A program made the translations under genes and the position numbers. A stretch of 64,000 bases of DNA from the NCBI GenBank assembly GCA_934728355.1, contig CAKVEA010000005.1:1-64000 (forward strand), in the 5' to 3' direction. The stretch is from an uncultured Eubacteriales bacterium (GTDB lineage Bacteria; Bacillota; Clostridia; Oscillospirales; Acutalibacteraceae). Below the pieces are notes generated by a model that did not search any database, had not been told where the DNA came from, and worked only from the letters and a program-made list of their open reading frames with translations. Positions 35,427 to 43,334 of the stretch are shown here, one piece after another (within the stretch, counting starts at the first letter, position 1; every line of letters starts with the position of its first letter).

Positions 35427-36485
35427 ATGATAAGTAATCCTATAACCTGCGTGTGGGAAATAACTATGGCTTGTAATATGCGTTGTAAGCATTGTGGATC
35501 TGCTTGTAAAGAAGCTCTACCTGGTGAATTGACGCATGAAGAAGCAATGAAATTTGTGGATACATGTAGCGAAATGAATATGGAATGGATAAATATCTCA
35601 GGTGGAGAGCCATTCACACGCAAAGATTTGGTTGAGATAGTAAAACACGCAGTAGAGAAAGAACTTGGAGTAAATATAATTACAAACGGTTGGCTTATAA
35701 ATGAAGATATTGCTCAAGAACTTGGTAAAGCTTCAGATCTTTTAAGAGTTCTTATAAGTCTTGATGGTCCCGAATACATACATGATTTTATACGTAAACC
35801 GGGATCTTTCAATCGTGCTAAGAAATCCTTTGAAGTTTTGTCAAAAAATGGAGTAAAAACCGGTTGTATAACAACATTAACGAAGAAAAATATAGATCAT
35901 TTAGATGAACTAAAACATTTTTTAATACGAGAAGGAGTAGATGTATGGCAAGTACAAATAGGTCTTCCTATGGGAACACTTGCAGAACATCCGGATTGGC
36001 TTCTTAATCCTGAGGATGTTGAAAATATAATAGAATATGCAGATAAAGTTTCTAAGGAAGGGGAAATAGATATTTTTCCTGCAGACTGCGTAGGATATTA
36101 CGATAAGAGGCTTGATGAAATATACAAAAGATCCTATGGTGTTGAAGAAATTGGTCCTTGGGAAGGATGTACAGCAGGAGTACGTAGCTTTGGAATTCTT
36201 CATGACGGAAGTATTCTTGGATGTACTTCAATAAGAGATAAGAAATTTATTGAAGGAAATATAAAAGAAAGAAGTTTCAAAGAAATTTGGGAAGATCCTA
36301 ACTCATTTTCTTGGAGAAGACAATTTACTAAGGATAATCTTAAAGGAGATTGCCAAAAATGTAGTTATGCTGAAAAATGTTTAGGAGGTTGTTTTAATAC
36401 CAGACTTGCTATTAATGGATCTATTGACTCCGAAAATTTATATTGCGTTCAAAATTTATTGATGAAAAATGCTATGAAAAAATAG
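35427..36485 (+). CDS. Radical SAM/SPASM peptide maturase
   Basis: 352 residues from ATG 35427, nine bases after GAAGGAGAG. TMACNMRCKHCGSACK is the CX3CX2C radical SAM site for the [4Fe-4S] cluster that cleaves S-adenosylmethionine, and NISGGEPF is the GGEP motif. The C-terminal SPASM domain is complete: CX12GX4C (from EGCTAGV to LGC), CX2CX5CX3C (CQKCSYAEKCLGGC) and a last YC, ligands for two more clusters. The N-terminus is too short for a PqqD-like recognition domain. Position after ten leader peptides points to RiPP modification; the bond it makes (thioether, C-C, epimer) cannot be read. Few core cysteines argue against a sactipeptide. Its end overlaps the convergent M24 gene by 14 bases. 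Confidence 0.88.
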   Translation: MISNPITCVWEITMACNMRCKHCGSACKEALPGELTHEEAMKFVDTCSEMNMEWINISGGEPFTRKDLVEIVKHAVEKELGVNIITNGWLINEDIAQELGKASDLLRVLISLDGPEYIHDFIRKPGSFNRAKKSFEVLSKNGVKTGCITTLTKKNIDHLDELKHFLIREGVDVWQVQIGLPMGTLAEHPDWLLNPEDVENIIEYADKVSKEGEIDIFPADCVGYYDKRLDEIYKRSYGVEEIGPWEGCTAGVRSFGILHDGSILGCTSIRDKKFIEGNIKERSFKEIWEDPNSFSWRRQFTKDNLKGDCQKCSYAEKCLGGCFNTRLAINGSIDSENLYCVQNLLMKNAMKK

Positions 36486-37674
36486 TATAAATTTTTTCTT
36501 GCCTTTCACAAAGTGTTTTGATTCCGTTTTTTGATACTAGAATCATTTCTTCTATAGATCCGCCATTTTCTATTTGGATTCTTGGCTCTATAGTGTAGAC
36601 TCCATTTTCTTGAAGCTTAAGATTTGATCTTTTATGACCGAAAGGAGATATACTTGTTCCCGGATTATGTGCCATCTCTCCTACAGGGTGTCCCGTTGCA
36701 TGGTTGTAATTGGGATATCCACTTTTTATTATGTGATTTCTAACTATTTCGTCTATTTTGTAACCTTCTATTCCGGGTTTTGCGTTTTCTATTCCTAAAC
36801 TTACAGCTTCATGAAGTGTATTGAATACTTTTTGAATTTTTTCAGGCACTTTTTTTTCGCCTCTTTTTAATACATAACCCATTCGTTGAAGGTCACTTGA
36901 ATATTTTTTACCATTTGACAAAGTTATTTTTACTCCAAAGTCCATATAGACAGTATACCCCGGTCTTAAAATTTCATCGCTTGATTTTGTATGTCCTCCT
37001 TTTTTTATATTCGGACCTATAAGAACAATAGGGCATAATTCCTTTTCCCAAGAAAATTCTTCCTTTATTATTCCATTATTTTTTAGGTACATTGGTTTAA
37101 ACTTTGTTATTTGATGAACCATATTAACAATTTGTTTTTCAGTCATTCCGACTCTGATTTTATTAAAAGCAACTTTTAAGATTTCTGATGCTCTTCTTGC
37201 AGCAAGTTTTAAATAAAAAATATCGTTTTCGGATTTTCTGTCAAGAAGTGAATATATAAAAACATCACCTGACTTAAAATTAAGTGAAGGACTTCTACCA
37301 TATCGAGTGTAAAGTTCTTTTATATTGTCTGTTATAAATCTATATGTTCCATATCCTATAACATCTGTTTGGCTGTCCATTTTATCGGAGTAGTTGAGAT
37401 AAATTTCTTTTGGGAAATTTAAACTTTTTAAGATATTATTCATATTTTCAAGAAGAGAATTTTCTCCTTCATATAGAATGATTTCAAAGTCTTTCAAATC
37501 TTTTAAATTTTCGTATTCTAAACTATGAACTATTAAAAATTTTTTTGTATTGCTTAAAATACATAAAGTCGGTACAATTGTTTTGTTTGTTATAAATTTA
37601 GAAAAATAAGGATCGCATTTCTCTGAACTGTACATTATCCATACTGAATTTTCAGGTATTAAGTTTTGCATCAT
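36472..37674 (-). CDS. M24 family metallopeptidase (Xaa-Pro aminopeptidase type)
   Basis: 400 residues. The N-terminal about 150 residues resemble the creatinase/prolidase N domain. The pita-bread domain shows metal ligands in VYMDFGVKI, YSSDLQRMG, NHATGHPVGEMAHNPG, VYTIEPRIQ and SIEEMILV. Such enzymes remove an N-terminal residue before proline or trim peptides in the cytoplasm. ATG with GGGAGGAA upstream. It is convergent with the radical SAM gene, so joint regulation is not implied; a part in processing the YGGP peptides is possible but unsupported. Confidence 0.88.
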   Translation of the reverse strand: MMQNLIPENSVWIMYSSEKCDPYFSKFITNKTIVPTLCILSNTKKFLIVHSLEYENLKDLKDFEIILYEGENSLLENMNNILKSLNFPKEIYLNYSDKMDSQTDVIGYGTYRFITDNIKELYTRYGRSPSLNFKSGDVFIYSLLDRKSENDIFYLKLAARRASEILKVAFNKIRVGMTEKQIVNMVHQITKFKPMYLKNNGIIKEEFSWEKELCPIVLIGPNIKKGGHTKSSDEILRPGYTVYMDFGVKITLSNGKKYSSDLQRMGYVLKRGEKKVPEKIQKVFNTLHEAVSLGIENAKPGIEGYKIDEIVRNHIIKSGYPNYNHATGHPVGEMAHNPGTSISPFGHKRSNLKLQENGVYTIEPRIQIENGGSIEEMILVSKNGIKTLCERQEKIYTIFS

Positions 37675-37771
37675 AATTTTTCCTCCCTCAAAATATTTTT
37701 TATATTTATTATAATCGTAAAAAGGATGATTTTTAATAAAAAAGTTATATTTTATTTCGGAAAGTGCCTCA

Positions 37772-38281
37772 ATGATTTCCCTTAGTTTGGTTTTAGAAAG
37801 AATTAAACTTTTTTCTATGCCATTTGGAGGCTCTGTAACACTTGGTCATTATGCCCCTCTTATATTAATATCACACAAGTACGGAACTTTCAAAGGTATA
37901 ATTACTTCCTTTATTTTTAGTATGATTAATATGGCATTTTCTTTTAAAGTTCCACCTACAAGGAGTTTACAGTCATTTTTCACTTTAATAATTTTTGATT
38001 ATATACTTCCTTATATTGCTATAGGAGCGGTTTCTTTTTTTGGAAAATTTTTTAAAAAAAGTTCTAATAAAATTTATATTGAAACGACAACTTCTTTTAT
38101 TCTGAAAATTTTAATATCTTCTTTTTCGGGAGTAATAATATGGAAAGAATATATTCCTTTTGATTCTCAAATTTGGATTTATAGCTTAACTTATAATAGT
38201 TTATATCTGATTCCTGAATATTTAATTACAATTTTAATATTAAAGGAAATTATAAAATATTTAAAATATCACTTTTTTTAA
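37772..38281 (+). CDS. thiT: Thiamine ECF transporter substrate-binding protein ThiT
   Basis: 169 residues from the first ATG, an integral membrane protein with five to six segments. LFSMPFGGSVTLGHYAPLILISHKYG matches the ThiT signature (MPxGGSxTL...P), where thiamine is bound. It works with the shared EcfAA'T module. The ATG at 37772 would cut into the first helix. The same frame extends upstream as KKLYFISESAS, which looks like the missing ThiT N-terminus, and AAAGGATG (37722-37729) is spaced for an ATA at 37736. No TPP riboswitch is visible in the short upstream gap. Confidence 0.85.
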   Translation: MISLSLVLERIKLFSMPFGGSVTLGHYAPLILISHKYGTFKGIITSFIFSMINMAFSFKVPPTRSLQSFFTLIIFDYILPYIAIGAVSFFGKFFKKSSNKIYIETTTSFILKILISSFSGVIIWKEYIPFDSQIWIYSLTYNSLYLIPEYLITILILKEIIKYLKYHFF

Positions 38282-38330
38282 CACTTTTTATTTTTTTTAA
38301 TAAATTAATAGTGTAAAGGAGTGGTATTTT

Positions 38331-38894
38331 TTGGCAATAAAAATATTTATAGACCAAGGTCATAATCCTACAAATGTAAATGTTGGAGCAGAAGGTTTTG
38401 GACTTCGTGAACAGGACATTACTTATAATGTTGGAATGTATTTAGCTGATTTACTCAGAAAAGACGGGAGATTTGAAGTTAGAACTTCAAGAAATTCACC
38501 CGGCGAAATACTTGGAACTAATAATACCGAAAGTTTAAGAACTCGAGTAGAAATGGCAAATTCTTGGCCTGCAAATTACTTTATAAGTATTCATGCAAAT
38601 GCTAATACAAATCCTACTATAAACGGTACAGAAGCTTATGTTTATCAAGAATACAGTCAGTCTTACTATATGGCTGAGAATATAGTTGAAAGTGTTGTAA
38701 ATAAACTTAAAACCAAGAATAATGGGGTTAGAGTAAGACCTTCTCTTTATGTTCTTAGAAAAACAAAAATGCCTTCGGTACTGGTAGAACTGGCCTACTT
38801 AACAAATCAAGCCGATGCTCAAAAACTTGAAAGTAGTCAATATGAATTTGCTCAAGCCATTTATGAAGGATTGCTTGTTTATTTTGGATTTTAA
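38331..38894 (+). CDS. N-acetylmuramoyl-L-alanine amidase (Amidase_3)
   Basis: 187 residues. It cleaves the amide between MurNAc and the stem peptide. Zinc and catalytic residues are seen in IFIDQGHNP, LREQDITYNVG, YFISIHANAN and VLVELAYLTNQAD. There is no signal peptide, cell-wall-binding or SH3 domain, as in spore mother-cell lysins such as CwlC or in phage-type amidases. TTG start eight bases after AAAGGAGTGG. Confidence 0.9.
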   Translation: MAIKIFIDQGHNPTNVNVGAEGFGLREQDITYNVGMYLADLLRKDGRFEVRTSRNSPGEILGTNNTESLRTRVEMANSWPANYFISIHANANTNPTINGTEAYVYQEYSQSYYMAENIVESVVNKLKTKNNGVRVRPSLYVLRKTKMPSVLVELAYLTNQADAQKLESSQYEFAQAIYEGLLVYFGF

Positions 38895-38924
38895 TTGACA
38901 AAATTAATGTTAACATATTATAAT
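38895..38924 (+). promoter_or_regulatory. Strong promoter before the second leader-bearing protein
   Basis: TTGACA (38895-38900), 18 nt, TATAAT (38919-38924). It begins immediately after the amidase stop. The other large leader-bearing protein, at 2942, is also preceded by a near-consensus promoter. Confidence 0.8.
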
Positions 38925-38955
38925 TAGAGTGTAAAAATAAATGGAGGTTAAAAAA

Positions 38956-40377
38956 ATGGAATTAATAAAATATTTGTTAAAAACAATAGAAAATAAATCC
39001 GACAAAGTTACACTTAAATCTTGCAATTCTCTTGAAGAAATCTATGAGAAATTTAAAAAGTCCGGATTTAAAGGAACGTATTGTGATTTTGAAAAGGAAT
39101 ACACTAAAATATTTTTAAATTTAATTGAAAAAGTTTCGGAAGAAGAATTAAAAACAGTTTCCGGAGGAATAATTAATAAAGCATTTTCTAAGACATTAGC
39201 AACTACTTTAACGGCATTATCAGTTTCAGGGGCCGTTTTGCCTTCTGTCGGTGCTACAAATTATCCTTTTACAAACGAAGATACTACTCAAAATAAAGTT
39301 TTAAAATTTATAAAGGAAAATCCCAAAAAAAGCATAGGTGCTTTAATTTCCGGTTTATCTATTGTCGGAATCGGAATTGGAGTTGGCACCGGATTATTAT
39401 ATTATAATAAAAACAAGCAGGTAAAAAATCTAGATGAGTTAATAATCCAAATTAAAAGTATTTTATTAATAAAAAATAAACACGAAGGTGTAGAAAAAGA
39501 TATCATAATACTTTTAAAAAATTATTTCTTGAATAAATGCAATAATAAAGAATACAGTGACTTGGAAGAAATCAGAAAAGAAATTAATACCATAGATAAA
39601 GTTGTTTACGACCTTAATAAGAAAGAATACGATCACGATTTGAAAGATTATTTTATAAGATGTATAAGTCGTATTTTTCATGATGCTATTGAAGTTGCCA
39701 AGTATAAAGGCAGTAATGATAATGAAAAATTAGAATTATTTACTAAATTTTGTAAATATGTGGAAGAAAAAATAAATGAAAAAAGATATAAAGATACTAT
39801 AATTGATGAAGATAATTTTTTACAACTTATTCGAAATAGAAAGATAAAAAGCAGTTTCCCAAAAAATGTAATTCATAAAATTAATGCACTTAATGAAGAT
39901 GACGAAGATAGCGAAGCTATACCACTTATTAACTTATTTATTGAGGAAAAAGATAAAAATGTAATTTCTGCTGATTTTTTTGACAACAATGGTATAAGTG
40001 TTTATGGAATTAATGAAAATGGCGAAAAGATAAGCAGTACACCGAAAACAAAAAAAAATTTGCGAATTTATACGAATAGAGTCGGTGAGGCATATCTTAT
40101 ACCTAATGATCAAGAAAAAAATTTCAAACTTGAATTCGACAGTAACATTTGGAATGAAGTAAAATTAAGTCAAGATAATATAACATGTTATGCTAACAAG
40201 ACAAAAAATTTAATAATAGTATGCTCAAGTACAGGTTTGGTCATTGATGATGAACTTTGTCCTCAAGTTATCACCGAAAAAGGTTATAAGGAATTTCTCA
40301 AAATTGATGATTACTTGAAAAAGAACACCAATGATACTTGTATTTTGTATGATTTAACACATCGACAACAGTTTTAA
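38956..40377 (+). CDS. Nif11-like leader protein, putative secreted
   Basis: 473 residues from ATG 38956; the upstream ATG at 38941 is part of the ATGGAGGTT binding site. Residues 1-71 are a Nif11-like leader (SLEEIYEKFKKSGFKGTYCD, VSEEELKTVSGG). Then comes KAFSKTLATTLTALSVSGAV, the same post-GG block as in the 1,362-residue protein, ending LPSVGA. A second hydrophobic segment near residues 120-142 (IGALISGLSIVGIGIGVGTG) may be a membrane anchor. The remainder is charged and helical, then beta-rich. No catalytic motif was recognised. Confidence 0.82.
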   Translation: MELIKYLLKTIENKSDKVTLKSCNSLEEIYEKFKKSGFKGTYCDFEKEYTKIFLNLIEKVSEEELKTVSGGIINKAFSKTLATTLTALSVSGAVLPSVGATNYPFTNEDTTQNKVLKFIKENPKKSIGALISGLSIVGIGIGVGTGLLYYNKNKQVKNLDELIIQIKSILLIKNKHEGVEKDIIILLKNYFLNKCNNKEYSDLEEIRKEINTIDKVVYDLNKKEYDHDLKDYFIRCISRIFHDAIEVAKYKGSNDNEKLELFTKFCKYVEEKINEKRYKDTIIDEDNFLQLIRNRKIKSSFPKNVIHKINALNEDDEDSEAIPLINLFIEEKDKNVISADFFDNNGISVYGINENGEKISSTPKTKKNLRIYTNRVGEAYLIPNDQEKNFKLEFDSNIWNEVKLSQDNITCYANKTKNLIIVCSSTGLVIDDELCPQVITEKGYKEFLKIDDYLKKNTNDTCILYDLTHRQQF

Positions 40378-40396
40378 AAAATTATGTACATTTATT

Positions 40397-40471
40397 TGGT
40401 ACCCCTGACCAGAATCGAACTGATAACTAACCCTTAGGAGGGGTTTGTTATATCCATTTAACTACAGGGGC
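40397..40471 (-). tRNA. tRNA-Arg (anticodon CCU)
   Basis: Read on the minus strand: acceptor GCCCCTG pairs with CAGGGGT, D stem GTTA/TAAC, anticodon stem AACCC/GGGTT with loop CTCCTAA (anticodon CCT), T stem ATCAG/CTGGT with TTCGATT loop, discriminator A and encoded CCA. It reads AGG arginine codons. Confidence 0.95.
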
Positions 40472-40531
40472 AAAAACGACTAACCACTTGTATGGTATCA
40501 GAGTTTTCAAATTTTGTCAAGAAAAATTAAG

Positions 40532-40563
40532 AGCAACTTGAAATTGAAATCAAGTTGCTTTTT
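40532..40563. terminator. Terminator hairpin between tRNA-Arg and DUF308 gene
   Basis: AGCAACTTGA (40532-40541) pairs perfectly with TCAAGTTGCT (40550-40559), and a T run follows on the plus strand. It lies just past the end of the minus-strand DUF308 gene and may stop transcription from it before the tRNA. Confidence 0.7.
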
Positions 40564-40565
40564 GT

Positions 40566-41069
40566 TTACATACTTATAAACATTGATGAAAAGCCTGTCA
40601 CTATAAGTGTTAAACTTGTCATAAAAACAATTGTAAATGCAGGAATTAAAGGATTCGCAATCATTAGAATTCCAAGTAAGATATTTAATATACCGAAAGT
40701 TAAAGCATATCCCCATATTTCACTGCCATTTCTATTTAAATATACAGATCCTGCACATTGCATTATACCTTTTATTAGTACCCATGTTCCAAGAACAAAC
40801 GGTAACATAGCAGTTAAAATTAAGTTTGCAGGTGAAAATGCTATTATTGCTCCTAAAATAACACTCATAATAGATGAAAATAAATCCCATCCTTTACCTT
40901 TCTTATCTTCGTAGCTTGAAAATTTTGTTATTCCTGTAATTCCTTGAGCTAAAATAACTATTCCTATAAAAATGGATATAGAGGTAAGTGTTGTTAAAGG
41001 ATTGAATAACATGTAAAAACCTATTATCGCAAGACATAACCCTAAAAGTACCCATGAAAATCTTTTCAT
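40566..41069 (-). CDS. DUF308/HdeD family membrane protein
   Basis: 167 residues with six evenly spaced hydrophobic segments. Features such as LLGLCLAIIGFYMLFNPLTTL, then VILAQGITGI and a repeat-like second half (LGILMIANPLIPAFTIVF) match the HdeD/DUF308 family, made of two three-helix repeats. E. coli HdeD is linked to acid resistance; the role here is unknown. GGAGG lies before the ATG on the minus strand. Confidence 0.82.
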   Translation of the reverse strand: MKRFSWVLLGLCLAIIGFYMLFNPLTTLTSISIFIGIVILAQGITGITKFSSYEDKKGKGWDLFSSIMSVILGAIIAFSPANLILTAMLPFVLGTWVLIKGIMQCAGSVYLNRNGSEIWGYALTFGILNILLGILMIANPLIPAFTIVFMTSLTLIVTGFSSMFISM

Positions 41070-41199
41070 AAAAAAGCCTCCTTACATTTTTGTATATAAA
41101 TAATATTATATTTGAAAAAATAAATCAAGTATCATATAAAAATTACATAATTTTTACTACAAATATATTTATTATAAATTTTAGATTGATAATTGGTGA

Positions 41200-41408
41200 A
41201 AAAATGTTACAACTAATTTATAATATAAGAAAAGATTACCTAACAATGTTAAATCAAAGATTAGAATTTTTAAATATTTGGCAGTATTACTTTCAACTTT
41301 AGTTGTTGGCTCAATTGCATTTCAACCTAAGAAGATCCTGAAAGTGGACTTTCACATACAGAAAAATTAGGTACTTTTTGTGCTCTGTACTATGAAAATA
41401 AAGTTTAA
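41200..41408 (+). pseudogene. Frameshifted remnant of a small membrane protein
   Basis: One frame reads RIFKYLAVLLSTLVVGSIAF as a membrane-type segment. A shift near 41330 continues as DPESGLSHTEKLGTFCALYY to a stop at 41408. A good terminator follows directly, as expected after a real gene. I do not recognise the family. No intact start codon with a binding site is seen. Confidence 0.4.
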
Positions 41409-41414
41409 ATTTTT

Positions 41415-41450
41415 AAATCCGTTTCCTTTTTTATCGGAAACGGATTTTTG
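41415..41450 (+). terminator. Rho-independent terminator
   Basis: A perfect 12-bp stem: AAATCCGTTTCC (41415-41426) with GGAAACGGATTT (41436-41447), then a T-rich tail. Confidence 0.88.
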
Positions 41451-41599
41451 TGTTTATTTTACTAATTGATTTTTTAATTTTGTTTATTTATAATAATTAT
41501 ATATTAAAAATCAGAAGAGAGGATACTTATTTTAGCAATTTTATAGCCATTGTAACTTAAAGGAATAATAATTTTAAAAAATCAAGGAGGAAAATTAAA

Positions 41600-42082
41600 A
41601 TGAGTAGTAAATTGTTAGTATATTTTTCTTATACAGGAAACACAAAATTCATTGCTGATTATATTTCAAAAAAATTAGATTGTGATGTACTTGAAATACA
41701 TCCTAAAGAAGAATATTCCAAAAATTATCAAGAAGTAGTTGACGAATACCAAAATAATGAAAACGGTAATAGAACTTGTGAGTTATTACCATACAGTGTA
41801 GAATTAAATAAATACGATACTATTATAGTGGGTAGTCCTGTTTGGTGGTATACAATTACACCGGTTATAAGAACATTTTTAAAAAATAACTCTTTATCAG
41901 GTAAAACAATTGTTCCGTTTGCAACAAATGCAGGATGGGTAGGTAAATCTTTCAAGGAAATAAAAGAATTATGCCCAAATTCAAATGTAAAAAATGAAAT
42001 GGATATAGTATTTGCAAATCATACTGATCATGAATTAAAAACTTCATATTCGGAAATAGATGAATGGATTAAAAATATATAG
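41600..42082 (+). CDS. Flavodoxin
   Basis: 160 residues. LLVYFSYTGNTKFIADYI is the FMN phosphate-binding loop and IIVGSPVWWYTITPVIRTFL and FATNAGWVG are the isoalloxazine and later segments of the Flavodoxin_4 type. It is a small soluble electron carrier or quinone-reductase-like protein. AAGGAGGAAAATTAAA precedes the ATG. A terminator follows. Confidence 0.9.
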   Translation: MSSKLLVYFSYTGNTKFIADYISKKLDCDVLEIHPKEEYSKNYQEVVDEYQNNENGNRTCELLPYSVELNKYDTIIVGSPVWWYTITPVIRTFLKNNSLSGKTIVPFATNAGWVGKSFKEIKELCPNSNVKNEMDIVFANHTDHELKTSYSEIDEWIKNI

Positions 42083-42092
42083 ATAAAAAGTC

Positions 42093-42124
42093 AATCAGAG
42101 AGGGAATTTAATCCTTCTCTGATT
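42093..42124 (+). terminator. Rho-independent terminator after flavodoxin
   Basis: AATCAGAGA pairs with TCTCTGATT, extended by AGG/CCT toward the loop, followed by T-rich sequence. It lies between the convergent flavodoxin and CPBP genes and may serve both. Confidence 0.75.
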
Positions 42125-42136
42125 TAATTTAAATTG

Positions 42137-42976
42137 TTACCAGTTTAAAAATAAAAACCTTATAAAATCCACTCCCCAGTGGAAACCTACAGAGGTCTGT
42201 AAATTTTTATTTTTTACAAACCATGCCATTGGGAATCCAAAAAGTATAGATATAAATAATAATTGAAATAATGCCATGTAAGGATTATTTAGAATAACGT
42301 TAGGTAAATGAACTAAGCAATGAGGAATAACAGTTAATATATAAATTAATGTCAATGCAATTTTATTTTTAGGAAGATTTCCTTTAAATAAATCCAATGT
42401 AAAAGCAAGTAAAAAGAAGTGCCATATCACTTCTTCACTTATTGCCGGAGATAAGGCCTCTTTTGACTTAATAATAATATCTAACATATCAGGTATACAA
42501 ATGATTTTGTTTCCATAAGTAAAATATATTACTGTATTATTAATTAAAGCAAAAGGAATGGAATATAGAAATCCATAAAAAAGTGACTTTACAGTATTTG
42601 CGGTTTTTAAATCAAAAAACTTATTTTCCTGAGAGTAATATCTAAATATTTGGCATGCCGCGTAGTAACATCCAACAGTAGCAATTCCCGATATATAACC
42701 ATAATTTTTAAAATTTGCAAAGCAAACAACAAATCCTAATACAATAGACATAACCAAATCTTTGAAATTTAAAGTCCTGATTTTAAATGTATAAAAAATT
42801 GCTAGCCCTAAAACCAATAATTCAGTCCATTTCCACATTCGAGTGTCTATATTATAAAAATGCAGTAAACCTTTTTCGAGAGGAAAAACAAAATTAAAAA
42901 TAAAAATTATAGAAAATACTGAAAGAAAACTCAGTATTTTTAAATATGCATGATTTTCTTTTTTTACTTCTACCAT
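42137..42976 (-). CDS. CPBP family intramembrane protease-like protein
   Basis: 279 residues, about eight membrane segments. The conserved CPBP (Abi/CAAX) residues appear as SEEVIWHFFL (EExxxR-like with His), IPHCLVHL and a final HWGVDFIRFL. The family includes Rce1-like prenyl proteases and bacteriocin self-immunity or maturation proteins. It lies 5.6 kb beyond the radical SAM gene, too far to tie it to that cluster with confidence. ATG with AGAGGTTG upstream. Confidence 0.8.
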   Translation of the reverse strand: MVEVKKENHAYLKILSFLSVFSIIFIFNFVFPLEKGLLHFYNIDTRMWKWTELLVLGLAIFYTFKIRTLNFKDLVMSIVLGFVVCFANFKNYGYISGIATVGCYYAACQIFRYYSQENKFFDLKTANTVKSLFYGFLYSIPFALINNTVIYFTYGNKIICIPDMLDIIIKSKEALSPAISEEVIWHFFLLAFTLDLFKGNLPKNKIALTLIYILTVIPHCLVHLPNVILNNPYMALFQLLFISILFGFPMAWFVKNKNLQTSVGFHWGVDFIRFLFLNW

Positions 42977-43077
42977 AATACAACCTCTTTTATTTTTTCA
43001 ATACTTTTGATTTTAATTATCATTTTTATTTACTTGCTAATATTATAAACTGATATAATTTAGAAAGGCAATTAATC

Positions 43078-43106
43078 TTGACAAAATAAATTTTATATGT
43101 TAAAAT
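43078..43106 (+). promoter_or_regulatory. Promoter of the tyrosine-leader ABC transporter operon
   Basis: TTGACA (43078-43083), 17 nt, TAAAAT (43101-43106). The transporter gene starts 309 bases beyond the -10 box; the space is filled by two small ORFs and two terminator hairpins. Confidence 0.82.
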
Positions 43107-43137
43107 AGAAAATAAGTTAGTTTGTGAGGATAAAATT

Positions 43138-43194
43138 ATGAGTGAAGTAATTTTAATTTCAAAACAGAATAATTATTATGGCTATTACGGATAA
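43138..43194 (+). CDS. Tyrosine-rich attenuation leader peptide
   Basis: 18 residues, MSEVILISKQNNYYGYYG, with GTGAGGAT eight bases before the ATG. Four of the last six residues are Tyr, at codons 43174-43179 and 43183-43188. The stop at 43192-43194 is directly followed by the 5' arm of an antiterminator. The form is that of a classical attenuator such as those of amino acid operons: ribosome stalling at Tyr codons when Tyr-tRNA is scarce would free the downstream arm. Confidence 0.75.
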   Translation: MSEVILISKQNNYYGYYG

Positions 43195-43237
43195 ATCACA
43201 TCTGTAGTAGAAGTATTTTGCCATTGCAGATGTTGAT
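43195..43237 (+). promoter_or_regulatory. Candidate antiterminator
   Basis: ACATCTGT (43198-43205) can pair with GCAGATGT (43226-43233), eight pairs including one G-U, and three more pairs (43195-43197 with 43235-43237) form past one bulged T. The 3' arm overlaps the 5' arm of the terminator at 43220-43229, so the two structures exclude each other. Confidence 0.65.
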
Positions 43238-43259
43238 TGTAACACTGTAATGGCTTTTT
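43220..43259 (+). terminator. Attenuator terminator 1
   Basis: GCCATTGCAG (43220-43229) pairs with CTGTAATGGC (43245-43254), ten pairs with one G-U, followed by TTTTT. It lies 26 bases after the leader peptide stop and would stop transcription when the leader is translated fully. Confidence 0.8.
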
Positions 43260-43274
43260 AATTTATAAAATTTT

Positions 43275-43314
43275 AAAGAGCCAAACTATAAAAATTAGTT
43301 TCGGCTCTTTTTTT
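43275..43314 (+). terminator. Terminator 2 in the transporter leader
   Basis: AAAGAGCC (43275-43282) pairs with GGCTCTTT (43303-43310), with an inner AACTA/TAGTT pairing, then a run of T. It is a second strong stop before the transporter. No competing structure for it was found by eye. Confidence 0.75.
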
Positions 43315-43334
43315 ATCTTATGGAGGTATTCTTA

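Noticed and set aside
33436..37674. M24 peptidase as the leader peptidase of the peptide cluster
   Set aside because: M24 enzymes remove single N-terminal residues; cleavage after GG needs a C39-type or other endopeptidase. The gene is also convergent.
37675..37771. TPP riboswitch before thiT
   Set aside because: The gap is only about 95 bases and has neither the conserved TPP aptamer core nor a terminator.
40397..40471. tRNA-Arg as integration site of an element
   Set aside because: No integrase and no direct repeat of the tRNA 3' end were seen nearby; the recombinases in this window are large serine types over 20 kb away.
42137..42976. CPBP protein as immunity or maturation factor for the YGGP peptides
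   Set aside because: It is 5.6 kb away with several unrelated genes between, and the family is very widespread. Left as a general call.
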